A stretch of DNA of 64,000 nt from the NCBI RefSeq assembly GCF_963678975.1, contig NC_089275.1, forward strand, positions 49,375,883 through 49,439,882, in the 5' to 3' direction. The translations under genes and the position numbers were made by a program. This DNA is from Dysidea avara (taxonomy: Eukaryota > Porifera > Demospongiae > Dictyoceratida > Dysideidae). The notes below the pieces were generated by a model that was not told where the DNA came from, did not search any database, and saw nothing but the letters and a program-made list of their open reading frames with translations. This document shows positions 35,735-56,700 of this stretch, in pieces (the stretch's first letter is position 1; every line of letters starts with the position of its first letter).

Positions 35735-38408
35735 CGTCACCTGCGATGAACGATTTAAGCGCCTTAATAATTAAATTATTAAAATTTGATAGAGGCGTTT
35801 GTACTCATTAGCTTTCAAATGCTTGCTCCTCAGAACTGTGGGACTCTGACAGGTCTTACTAATAATTGATGTAGACCTAGCTATACTGGTTTTTCTAGCA
35901 CAACCACGACATCCTACACACGAACCATGCCCACCAATATTCAATAGCTAACTGAACTTGGGGGAGAAGAGGTGATGGTAGTAGCAATGATTGTCTCCTT
36001 AGATCGATACTCTCTGATAGAGTAGTGAAATACTCTAATAGAGCATTCACTGATTAAAACATTTCAAGGTAGCTAATTATAACAAAGTTTTGCTACTGCC
36101 TACGGTGAGCTAATCTTACCATATGGTAAGAATTCAGATTGACTTAGCTATAGCACTAGCTATAGTAGCCCGGCTACAATTTATTTTGTAGGTTCAGTGA
36201 CTGAGTAGCTATACATGGGCAGCAAATGACTTCCATCTAGTAATTTTAATGGGAGAAGGCTATGATGAAAAGAAGTTTTAAGCACTAAGTTTCCTACAAG
36301 ATTATAGCTATAGAATATGGGCGGTATTGATCTTTTAACTGAACATGGTTTAATGAGATAGAGTGTAATTATTGTATTCTTTCTAAGATTCTGGTAAAAT
36401 TGATAAACTATAGTCAAGATGTTCTGCATTGCAGAAGTTCCAAGAAACACTCAATTGTCGGTGATGGCATGAGATGATAGTAGTGAGGATCAGTAGACCA
36501 AAACTAATGTGTATAATAGTTTTAAACCATCAAATTTATTAAGTTTCAAGCATTGTAAAATTAAAACCTTGCCAGCATCTGGGGCTATGCCCCCAGACCC
36601 CTGCATCTGTGAGTCCTACTACCACTGGAAACCCCCTGATAGCAATCCTAGATCCGCCCCTGCATAGCTACATAGCTAGTTCTACAATTGCAAGTTATTA
36701 CATGCATTGTGAGTTGCAGGATGTGTATGTGGTCACTAAATATCCAATCAACCAATTTTGGGTTGACCACTATATCCGAGACTAGCTATAATATCCTTGA
36801 TCTCATCCTGAAAGTTATAGGTACTCAAGTTTGCACTCAAGATTGGCTATGGCTAGGTCTGATTGATTGCAACATGTACATAGTCTACTTACTATAGAGT
36901 TGGCAATTGAATACAACAAAGCATGACTATACCCAACTAGCTAGCTACATGCTACAAAACAAGATGTCTCCAGTTCTTGACCAGCTTTAATATGTTTTTG
37001 CTATACATAAAATAATTTCCATATGATAAGGAAATTTCTTACATGAAAAGTTAGTAAGAAAGATCTATAATAGAGCAGTCATACATCATGAAACATTTTT
37101 ACATGAAAACAATATTATGAAAATAAAGCGAATTAATTTTAGGTGCTTTAACAGCAGATTCAATTGGCAGTCTATAATCATAATAGTGCCAACGGTTTAT
37201 CTACCATCCACTAAGAGCAGTATCAGTTGCTAGTATAGTTCAACACTGTAACTCTTCTTTGCATGGAGTAGTCATAGCCGCCACTTCTACTCCTCATGTA
37301 CTTTCTTGCAGTGAAAATTGAACAATGTTGCCCTTTTCATCCCATAGATCATGTATCTGACCATGCACCTGAGGGATCAGTGTTTCCCACCATCTGCATG
37401 GCTAACTATAAGGTTGGACCAATACTTTCCAATTTTATATTGTGTCTTAAACTGATGTTGGCATCCAGAACAACTGTGCAGTGTGCACACAGAACCAACA
37501 ATAGCCACTATATTATACCTTAGCCCTCCACAGTGTTGGAATTATCACCTGACATGTGATAAGATTATGACACACAAATATTATAATTGCTTTGTAAGGG
37601 CTTTGCATATATACAACAAAAATTATGATTACTTTTAAGACACTATGGTTATAAACTTTATAAAGTGCGACAAAGTGAAAATGTAACAGCATCTTGAAAA
37701 CCAAGGGTAAATCTGGCCACGTGCACTATATAGCTAGTATTTGTATGTACCGTTTTGTGAATTTTTACACTCCTTGTTGGCTATATCCTGTATAAGGTTC
37801 TTTGCATGCTCATGCCATGCATTGATGGTGAGTTAGAGGTCACCCCTCATTAACATATAATTACGTTTTGTTGTCATAAAGAGTATGGATACAATTCTGA
37901 CTTCGCTTATTGTGTATCCTGATACTCACAAGTGGACTAAGAGTAGCGATATCTGTTTGAAGGAGCTATGGTGGCCTATACTAGCACTACTATACAATAT
38001 TAATAGTATTCTCCATTCTACATTCTCCATTCTACATGGTTTATCTCCAATTGTATTTAACAGTTAAGAGTCATTCCATGTCAAATCAACAAAGAATTTA
38101 GGGTCACTTATCGAATTTTGACAAAACTTGGTGTGTTTGTAAACTCTGTGGTGCTTATCACTCTTGCAAATTTTTAGCTCCATACACCCCATAGCTTCTG
38201 ATTTATGACCACAAATATTTTGAATATTTCATGAAAATTTGTTCCATCTCTAGTTACAAAATCTACTGTAACTTTGCACTGTGTAAATATTTTTAAACAC
38301 AATTTTCACGCCTTACACATGAAATTGTGTAACATAATCTTATTATGTAGTCATGTGATAAGTGATAATCCCAACACTGTTGACAACTATGTGTATAAAT
38401 GTAGCCAG

Positions 38409-38702
38409 TGTGTACAGTGTGTACAGTGTAGTTCAGTGTGTACAGTGTAGTTCAGTGTGTACAGTGTAGTTCAGTGTGTACAGTGTAGTTCAGTGTGTAC
38501 AGTGTAGTTCAGTGTGTACAGTGTAGTTCAGTGTGTACAGTGTAGTTCAGTGTGTACAGTGTAGTTCAGTGTGTACAGTGTAGTTCAGTGTGTACAGTGT
38601 AGTTCAGTGTGTACAGTGTAGTTCAGTGTGTACAGTGTAGTTCAGTGTGTACAGTGTAGTTCAGTGTGTACAGTGTGTACAGTGTAGTTCAGTGTGTACA
38701 GT
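38409..38702. repeat. 19-bp minisatellite (about 15 units)
   Basis: The unit tgtgtacagtgtagttcag is repeated almost without variation, with short tgtgtacag units at each end. High uniformity suggests recent expansion. Confidence 0.88.
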
Positions 38703-39002
38703 TGTCAATTCAAGGCACAAGACAGAAATGGGAGAAATTAGAGGCTGTTAGCATTTCTCTGGCCTTATTAATTGTGTTTTGTGATGTCATCTTTCTATCA
38801 CATCATTAACGTGGTATACAAGGTTGCTGTACCTATGTAGCCATGTATGTAACTTGAATAGTGTGGAGTGGGGCTATGTGTGTAAGTGCACTATGGCGGA
38901 ATATGACTTAATAAAGTATTTCTGAAGAGATGGTACAACATTCACATGTTTGTGGATGCATGGTGATCTCATTTAAAGTCCACCTGTCTAATAAGGACCA
39001 TA

Positions 39003-39982
39003 TTTTGAATTTGCAAGAAAGGGTTGATGCTTTGATGCTATCCATTAATATCCAATTAGAAAAGTATAAATTTGCTGCATCACATAAATGGTCTTTCAAT
39101 ACAGGTGGTCACTAATACAGGTTGCACTGTACCTAGACACCTTCACTCTGTAAGACAAACTTGGCATGGCCTTGTTGCGAAGGTGTACACTCTCATACAG
39201 CAATAATAGGTTACAAAATTCCACTGCATACCACAACATAATTCATTATATCTGTTGAGCCCATTGTGGTCCCACCACAAAAATTTTATCTAACATACCC
39301 ATTCATTATTCACATTTTTCAAAATATAAAGGATTAAAGTTTTCAATACAGTACTTTCAAACCATAATTAAGTATATATCCCATAATTTAGAGATCACTG
39401 GAAAGGTCAATCCATAAACATATCATGTGAATGTTGTACCATCTCTTCAGAAATACCTTCTTTATTACGTAAGTTGAATCCCACTGTACTGGACTTAGCC
39501 ATATTTATGTGGTTGCATAGGTACACACAACAAAATTCCTCAAAGGGATAAAGGGTTGATGCTTTGGTGCTATACATTAATATCCAATTAAAGTAACTGC
39601 AGCATATAGATGGTCTTTCAATACAGGTGGTCACTAATACAGGCTGCACTGTACCTAGACATGCACCTTCACTCTGTAAGACAAACTTGGCGTGGCCTTG
39701 TTGCTAGTGGTTATTGGAGGTGTACACTCCCATACAGCAATAAATAGACTACAAATTCTACAGCATACCACACCATAATTCATTATAATTATCTCTTGAG
39801 CCCATTGTGCACAAAAATTTTATCAAACATAGACTATGATCCAATCATTATTCACAAAGAAATTCGAAGAATTTCAAGCAGTATTTTTCAAAATATAAAG
39901 GATTAAAGTTTTCAATACAGTACTTTCAAACCAAAATTAAGTAGATATCCCATAATTTAGGAATCACTGGAAAGGTCGATCA
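39003..39982. repeat. Direct segmental duplication (two ~0.45-kb copies)
   Basis: The block 39003-39416 recurs at 39536-39982 (ggtctttcaatacaggtggt, ggattaaagttttcaataca, cactggaaaggtc). The second copy has small insertions. A piece at 38910-38945 also matches 39420-39455 in inverse. Confidence 0.7.
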
Positions 39983-39989
39983 ACAGTCT

Positions 39990-40460
39990 TTCTTTTTTTT
40001 AACTTTTCCTGGGACTGACAAGGGTTATCCATTGGTACCCATGGTGAGTGTGGACATGTCAGTTCACTATTGGGCAGAATAGATGCTTTCATTTTCATGT
40101 GTAAGGCGTCAAAATTTCCCTGCCGTTAAAACTGTACACTTTAGCTAATCTGTGCACATCTTTGCTCCTTTTTCTTTTTTCAACTTTTCCTGGGACTGAC
40201 AAGGGTTACCATTGGTACCCATGGTGAGTGTGGACATGTCAGTTCACTAGTGGGCAGAATAGGTGCTTTCATTTTCATATGTAAGGCGTCAAAATTCCCC
40301 TGCCGTTAAAACTGTACACTTTAGTTAACTGTTTATCTTAGCTTCTATTTATTTATTTTTGTTACTTTTCCTGGGACTGACAAGGGTGATCTAATGGCAC
40401 TGATGGCGAATGTGAACGTGTCAGTTCACTATTGAGTAGAATTGGTCCATATTTACAGCT
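39990..40460. repeat. 181-bp periodic repeat, about 2.5 units
   Basis: The landmark cctgggactgacaagggt starts at 40008, 40189 and 40370, an exact 181-bp spacing. The third unit is truncated and more diverged. Confidence 0.8.
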
Positions 40461-41665
40461 TATCATGTACTTTACTTTCCCTTACTCATTACCAGAAATT
40501 TAGTACATTTTTTGGTTGTGTGCATTAGTGTAGACAACCTGTGTAAAATATTCATATAATACAGGAATGCGATGTTTTTAAAGCTATGCATATGTTAGAA
40601 TAAATGTCTAATGATTGAAACCAACACATTCCAAAGGGTTTGAAGCAATTTAGTCCCTAACCACAATATTATCTTGCACTAACCTCAAAATTTGCTTCCA
40701 CTTAGTAGTACACTTTCAAAGCCATACTGTGTACGTAGTGTGTGTCTGTGTGTGTGTGTGTGTGCATGGTTTAATCATGGCACATTTATACCTCATAAAT
40801 TAGAGTGTTAACCACATCAAAGGGATACTCGAAATAACTGTTTGTGTGCTTAAACTTTCTCAGTTAAGGAACATGGTGTGAGATATAAACTGTTTGTTTC
40901 TTTTTTTTTTTCAATTTCTGTTGTAATTTACAAGTACATGTTCCTTTATAGCCTGCAGCTCGTCTATACAAAACCATTCATCTGGAAGCCACAAGTCACC
41001 GACTAAACTGATGATTGTTTATAATGTGCATGCATGTGTGCGTGTTATTGCATTTTTAAATTAATTGAGTTGATTGACTATAATGTAGTCTGTATCACAA
41101 CGCGTATGCCATAAGTGTCTTGTCCTGTAGGAAGCTGGTCTATCACATCATATTTCAGTCGTTTTGCTTTGTTATTATCGCTAGCATAACTAGTCGAGCA
41201 AATTAACCATCATTAGCTCACATTCTACATTCAGTCTTTATAACTGGCTGTACTGTGTCATAATGATACAACTGTATGGCATACTTTCAGTAACAGAGAG
41301 AATTTCTTAATGGCTCTGTTTAATGTACATGACTTAACCTACTGCAAAGATTAAATGAGTCATTGTAATTTAGCTATAGCCTATAGGGGTATATACATGT
41401 GTTATGTTTCACAGTATAGCTATTCAAGTTTATGAGCTTAATTTGTTGCACAGTGTACAATGTCTTTAATGGCATTAAAGAAGGCACCTGCATGAATTTA
41501 TCATAATATTAATATATTTTTGGATACCTTATAACATGACTAACTTTTTAACCAGTGTACAATGGGTGCTGTCCAGACTGTCCAGAGTTAGTTATAGTAT
41601 ATAGGCTAAGGAATTTTTACATAAACAAACAAGCACTTATAAAATTTTAATTTAATCTTAGAAAT

Positions 41666-50000
<8,335 letters not shown>

Positions 50001-50045
50001 CTACAGAGAGCGAACTGACAACCTATCATGATCCGTAAATACTTT

Positions 50046-50078
50046 GGCGCCCGGCCTTTCAGCGAAGGGTCGGGCGCC
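50046..50078. promoter_or_regulatory. GC-rich hairpin just upstream of the MFS gene 3 start
   Basis: The arms ggcgcccggccttt and aagggtcgggcgcc pair over 14 bp with one G-T type mismatch and a 5-base loop. It lies 46-78 bp upstream of the start codon, so it may be in the 5' leader or core promoter. Role unknown. Confidence 0.5.
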
Positions 50079-50451
50079 GCCAGACTAGTAAACAATTCTA
50101 TCACTGCCCTGAGCAATATAACAGGTCAAAATTTGAAAGTGAGATAGCATTGAGCATATGGTTCTTTAAAGTCACAAAGCTGGATGTGTGTAGAAGCCTG
50201 GTTTTGTTAAATCATAGATTATACTGAATAATCTCAAATCTGATCACATTTACTAAGAGTGTTCATTGTTCAGTATATATGTAGCTAGCTAAACATTCCA
50301 ATGCTGGTCTCCAGACAGATTGACAGCTTGATAAAACTTCAGATTATCCAGTTGCAGCATACAAGCACTTACCATTAAAGTTACACAAATCCAGGTGCCT
50401 TATTAAAGATGTTAGAAACCATTACTATACTGGTTACAGTAATGATGTACA

Positions 50452-50644
50452 CAGTGGAACCTCTCTTAAAGGACTTTCCCTGTAAAGGACGCTACACATA
50501 ATTAACCTCCCAATATAAAAGGAAGTTACTGAAGTTCCTATAGACCTTTACCAATACAATTTTACCTCTAAAAAAGACAATGTATTTATAACAGTCAAAA
50601 TCAGTTGGTCCCACAGTGTCCGTTTTAAAAAAGAGGTTCAACTG
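50452..50644. mobile_element. Pogo/Tigger-like short element
   Basis: Termini cagtggaacctctctta and aagaggttcaactg are inverted. It resembles 7371-7558. Confidence 0.6.
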
Positions 50645-50748
50645 TATACGGGTACCCACATGAACTCGTAACTTGAAATATAATGGAAAAACATGACACA
50701 TAATAAGTAGATGATCCATTGTAACGTAATTCTCTTAACGAAAATAGT

Positions 50749-53700
50749 TTAATCAGAATTTTTTTCATCATTATTTATGGAGATGTGTTCAGGAGGTAAT
50801 CTCTTCACCTCAGAGGATTTAGGTAGTCCAAAACTACCCAATATTATCAGTACAGCAATTATTGCGATGATGTCATACATGAAGTGATGATTGAAAGGCC
50901 AACTGTATCCTAGCAACAACTAATAGGATCACAGCATGTCATACTATATCTTACCATTTTCCTCACTCCAGGAAAATAATGGAGCTCCTATTAATGGTCC
51001 AATACTTCTACCAATAGCTATCAGTGATTGTCCAATACCATTGACTGTACCCCTTGTAGCTGGCTGTATATGGGGGTAGTGATTACACAACTCATGACAT
51101 AAACTATACTCACCAGAGCAGAGTTACCTACCATTACACAGATGCTGGTGAAACCGGTCAACCTGTTTATGAGAATAATATATAACGATTGGCTGTTGCT
51201 AAGGACACACCTCCCAACAGTGACCATCCCCAGTATCCAGGATACTGTCAGCCACACCCTCAATGGAATATGATTAATAGAATTGATTCTTGCAGAAGAT
51301 GTCAAATGTGAGTCACGACAACTGTCGTTGTCATTGGTTAGATTATTAGCCAATGAAAATTCAGTATTACAATCCACTGAATTACAGTCTAAATGTTTAC
51401 TAACATCACCATGGTAACCACTGGTAAAGTTGTCTCCAAAGAAGGTAGCAAATGTCCACAATTGATAAACTGCATTATCACCATATTTAATCATTTGTGT
51501 ACTGTTTACTGAGGTAGTTATCATGTATGTAAAATTGCTGTGATTTGATTGGCTAGTTCGAATAGGTCCACTAATTTGATTGCTGAGAGGTAACAGGACA
51601 CAGCTAATTCCAAACACAATCATTCCCAGTCTAAAACTGTATCTGTATCCTAATAGTTTGGCAACTTGAGGGTATACCAGTGCCTACAGTGTGTAGATAA
51701 GATGTTACTATTTAGGTGAGTAATCCAGTTAACTAAAAAAATTCACGTCACACCAACATGACCAGTGGGTACATATATTTTGGAACTTACTCCATGGTGT
51801 GAAAAAATGTGATCCTTTGATGGTAAAAAAATCGTACTGTAACAATAATTTGCAAGATGTGCCAGCAAAATTATTACACATTATATTCATTAAAAATATG
51901 ATCTGAGTACAGATGTGCAAAAGTTAAAATCATTGTTCAGCACATGTTCAGCACGTGTATTCAATACTGGAGCAAGGTATTTGTTCAATAATAAAATAGA
52001 TAATTTCATCCATTGTGGCAAGGTCAAAAACAAAGTTTTTTTTTATAATTATTAAGTAGACTGTAGTAGCACATTTATTCAGTTTGTGCTGCAGAAGAAC
52101 TATCATTTATTAGTCCAGATATACTAGTGCTCTCATAACCGTAGTATTCATTTTCATCATGAGGTATTGTCCTGGTAACTTTAATGGCTATATCACATAA
52201 TCGAAATTCCGGATATTACTTAGTGTAACACGAGGCAAGACATAGTTGTGTTACAATGACTTGGGTGAAAGAGGGTCCTACAGACCTTCAGCACTTGTGC
52301 TATAAAGCATAAAGTTTAAAAAAAGACAGTTTTATCAAAACCAGATCACATTTTACAGTCCAAATAGTTCCATGAAACAATACCAAAACATACAACACAA
52401 CAAGTATAATTCTAGGAAACTTTTTGATAGATTTATGAAACATACTGCAAGGGGTGGGTGCATGGAGTGCTGAAGCATCCCAAAATTTTACTATGTGCTA
52501 GCTAGAAAGCTAGTAGACAATAACGCAATGAAAGAACAAGAAGGAAAGAGATGTAGGAATTAACAAGAGGGAATTAAAAATTATATTTCAGGGGTAAAAC
52601 CACTAAAAGTGCCATAAGAACAATCAACTACTCCAACAGATCATCCACCATTAAATCTCTACAAACTACTAGTAGTACGAATATTAAGTTGGATTAGGGA
52701 TCGAAGAAAAAGTAGTAGAACAAAGGAATAGCTAAAAAGTAGTGAAACAAGAAAGCTGCCTATAACTATACCTGCAGATATACTGTTAATCCCTAAACTT
52801 CAGTCTATACCCATGACTGAATTAGAGAGTAAATGATCACTAGTGTATCTGCAGGTAACTAGCTATGGGCAGCTTTCTTGTTTCACTACTTTTTAGCTAT
52901 TCCATTGTTCCACTACCTTTTTTGTTTAATTCCTAATCCAACTAAAACTCCTAATTTTTCCTTCTACTTGTTACTTTTAAATTAACTAATGAACCCGAGC
53001 ATACCAGCATCAAAGGTATGCCATAATATCAAGAGTCCATAATATTAATCTTGCATCTTAACGTGTGCACCAACAATCAATTACTGAAATGTGAAGTAGC
53101 CATTACTCTTCTTCTTCAGCTATGTTTCGCCCGTTACAAAGTGTTACACATGAAGAACAACACGAGAAGTATCTCCGCAATCAGTCCAGTTGCTATGGAA
53201 AATACAGGCGATAAGTGTGACAGTCAGCCACAGGGAAGCCATATCACACTACCATGAATTGACACTTTAACATTGTCAGTGAAAATACAAAAAGGAGGAC
53301 AAAGATAAGTCCACGACTTGTGCATTGTACGTACTGTAGTATGCCTAAAGGCTAAAGCAACATCTAGTGTTGAAAAAATCTCACCTGTGGCCTTAGCTGG
53401 TATCAAGTTATGGTTGTTTGAAGGCATCAGTATGGTAGTAAGTCAGTAGAAAATTTTGTTAATACTAGCAACTTATCAGAAGCATTATTGGCCACTCTGA
53501 AGACACATTTGGGCTTGTCAAAATGCCACGAACACATTGTGAGGTTAGTGTAGGGTAGTCTCGCATGGCCAGACTGCTATCTCGCCTCCTCTTTTTCTTT
53601 TGTGACATCATTGGTCGACGAGATAGGGTCTGGTGAATTAGTGTTGACAAAGTTGTAAATTTCCATTGAAATCTGATGGATTTGTTTTCATTGGCAGAAC

Positions 53701-56700
53701 ATAAATTTTATTGCAAAACTTCAAATGGGGCTGATACTGTTCCACGTATGGCTAAGTAGCATTTCCCCGGCAGGAACAGCAAAAAACTGTGGTAACTAAC
53801 TGTGGTAACTATTCGCCCGTGAACGTAACTTGTCAATGCTAATTCACCAGATCCTATCTCGCCAATTTTTATGATAAGACATGAAGAGCATGTAGTGTTT
53901 ATGCTGAAATTAAATCTCTTGTTCTTTACCTGCACATTGCTATCTCACCATTGTGCCAACTTCCAATTGCTTATAGAAAATTCTGTATCTTTTATGTACC
54001 ATGAATTATAAATTCCTCCTGAAAAGCTATTCTATCTTTTTTAGTTGTAGTTACAAACTTGATGTATACTTGATGTATACTTGATGTATACTTGATGTAT
54101 AGTTGGGTTCACATGCTTTCTTCTAACCAGCCCACAGCCGGCCAAAGGTCAGCTGCGGGGCATGTGCCTGGTTACTGTAATTGTTTTGAAAAAGTGTGTG
54201 TGCGTATGTGTGTGAGTCTGTGTCAATTCGTCCATGTGAGCAAACAGTTTTGTGTCAAAAGCAGCCTTCATATGTGAAATGAAGGCTACATAGAACCAGT
54301 TTAAACCTTTCCGGTAAGTAAGCTATTGCTGTGAGGTGGTTTATTTATGCCAGCTTCAAAAATGGGTAAAGTGAGTCTTTCACAACAGGCTATAAGGGTG
54401 TAAAACAACCAAATACAATGTGTCTGGCTTTGTGGGCTACCTGAAATATGAATCTCTTCAGAGCATACCCCATACACGCAAACAAAAAAGAAGGGCAGTC
54501 TCAAGGCTTTCTCAAAGCAATTCGTGTGAGAAAAACATGACAGATACACTGTATATAATACAGTACTTCTGTGTGTAATTTGCAGTTTAAAGTGGTTTGT
54601 TAGTTATCCTTCCTTAACATTAGGGCTGAGCGATACTACCGTTTTAGCAATATATCGCGATATTTTGAAAGTATCGATATCGCGATATTTTGTTATTAAC
54701 TATCGTGATACCATGCCTGTACATTATTGTCATTAAAATCCATTTGCTATGCTGTATTAGGCTCAAGAATCCTTTAAGTCATAACCTGGTTACCCCTGCA
54801 GAGAGGTGTGAACACCATAACATAACTTCAAAGCATGTGTTACAATAACTGTTACTGTAAACAAGGATGACAGTGGCTAGTTTGATGCTACTTTTAAAGA
54901 CTTCCTGCAGGAATACTGAGGAATACACTATGTAGCACCAGCTATGATTGACATATTTGTAAGTATCGTGAACTATTCGGTATCGTGAATAGTGGCTTTA
55001 GTATCGATCGTGATACTAAAATGGCAGTATCGCTCAGCTCTACTTAACAGTGCATAGCAATGTAATTACCGAATTATGAAATACACTAAATTATAGTATT
55101 TACAAATTTAATTATCTATAAACTAAATTATATATATGCTTGATTAATATTATTGCCTATTTAGTCAGAATGGGATAGTATTAACTGTATGGGTACCTGG
55201 TTTTTAGGTAGCATAGCATCAATTTGTTGCAACTAAAACAACATTAATTCTAAACATCTGTTAAAGTATACAGCTAGGGTGGGGGCTATGCCCTAACTTG
55301 ATCAAGCTCTACACACCATCTCGCTTTAAAACAAACAAAATGTGAACACTGTATATTACTTTTGTCATTAGGCCTGAGCCTATTATGCTCTAAATTTTAC
55401 CTATTATTCTTTCCAGAATTTCCCCAAAAATTCTCCTATTATTCTTTTCGTTATTCTTGTATCCAGCCTATTATTCCATAATTATTCTCATTTAGTATAT
55501 ATCTGTCGCTATAGTTGCTTAGTTTTCAAGATGCTGCTATAAGTAGTTTTGTCCGAATTATTAATGACCATATGTGAAGCATTCCGCCTTACATATCATT
55601 TTTCTATCCATAATAGTTACAGCAGACTTAGAATAGCTATCTATAGTAATAATTCAAGTGTATTTAACTATTAGTATATAATAATATGCTGTAACTACTG
55701 CATAGTTACTAAGCTAGATAGATTATAATGATCAAAGACTTGAAGAAGATATACTGGACTACTGGTATAAGATGTACAAGTTTCAGAATTGCAGATAATC
55801 ATGCAGTTAAATCCCAGATGCTGGCTGCAGATTATTAACATGAAACGATATGACTGTTCTATTGGAGCATTTGAGCGTTCTATTAAAGTATATCGATCTA
55901 TTAGAGGCTACTCAGCTCCTTTCGGCCAGCATTCTTGTCAGCTTTATTAGTTTGTATCATTTGTAGTATTTTAGCTCTTTCTCCAGGTAATCAAGAAGAG
56001 ACACGCCCCCTAATTCCACCAATCATTCCCGTGGTCGTCTGATTATTCTAAAATTATGCCTGTAACTATCCTATAATTCCGGAATTATTCTCACGAAAAT
56101 GGTGACCTATTATTCTCAAGATTATGCCGGCATAATAGGTGCAGGCCCATTTGTCATTAATATATGTACTTTCCAGGGGTGTAGGCAGGGAAGGTTCAGA
56201 TGGTTTGGGTGAACCTAGTCTGAGGCGGGCGCTTATAATCTCTAATCGATAAGCGCCGTGGGAGAAATAGTGGTCTGGCTGTGCGAGACTAGGGTGAACC
56301 CCCCTTTCAGTGGCAAAAAATATATATAAATTTAAATTGCATCAACTTATAACCTTGGAACTCTCCAGTGGGTATACCCACTGCCCCCTGAGATCAAATT
56401 GTACTAAAGGTGAATCAATGATGAAACAAAGCAATTGTATAGGGTGTATCACGTGAGCAATTGTGCACGTGATACCTGGTGGGAACGGTGGAGATCTGAT
56501 TGTAAAAATGGTGGAGATTAGTTGAAGGGCAACAGCTGCAGTTATCATGATATACACATGTCAGGTTAGTATAAAGTATTGAACATGATATATTTACACT
56601 GTAAATGTCTGTTTAGTGCAGCCAATATTTAGTGTCATGAAGTGAGCACATGATGTCTCAAATGTATTGGAGTACAAGCCAGTCTAGTGACGAGTTGAGA

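Larger units (their letters stand above)
35735..41665. other. Intergenic region between MFS genes 2 and 3
   Basis: About 5.9 kb holding the gene 2 promoter side at its left end, the tail of a hAT-like repeat near 36585-36662 (ends gatccgcccctg), a 19-bp satellite (38409-38702), a duplicated block (39003-39982) and a 181-bp periodic array (39990-40460). No convincing coding exon was seen at 36700-38400 or 40500-41600. Confidence 0.55.
50001..50748. promoter_or_regulatory. Gene 3 upstream / gene 4 downstream interval
   Basis: This 748-bp spacer must hold the promoter of gene 3 and the 3' end of gene 4. It contains a GC-rich hairpin (50046-50078) and a short pogo/Tigger-like inverted-repeat element (50452-50644). 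No core promoter element could be assigned. Confidence 0.4.

Noticed and set aside
53619..53862. Inverted repeat with ctggtgaattag arms (53619-53653 and 53827-53862)
   Set aside because: Probably another short element, but the ends and any target duplication could not be defined, so it is not listed as a feature.
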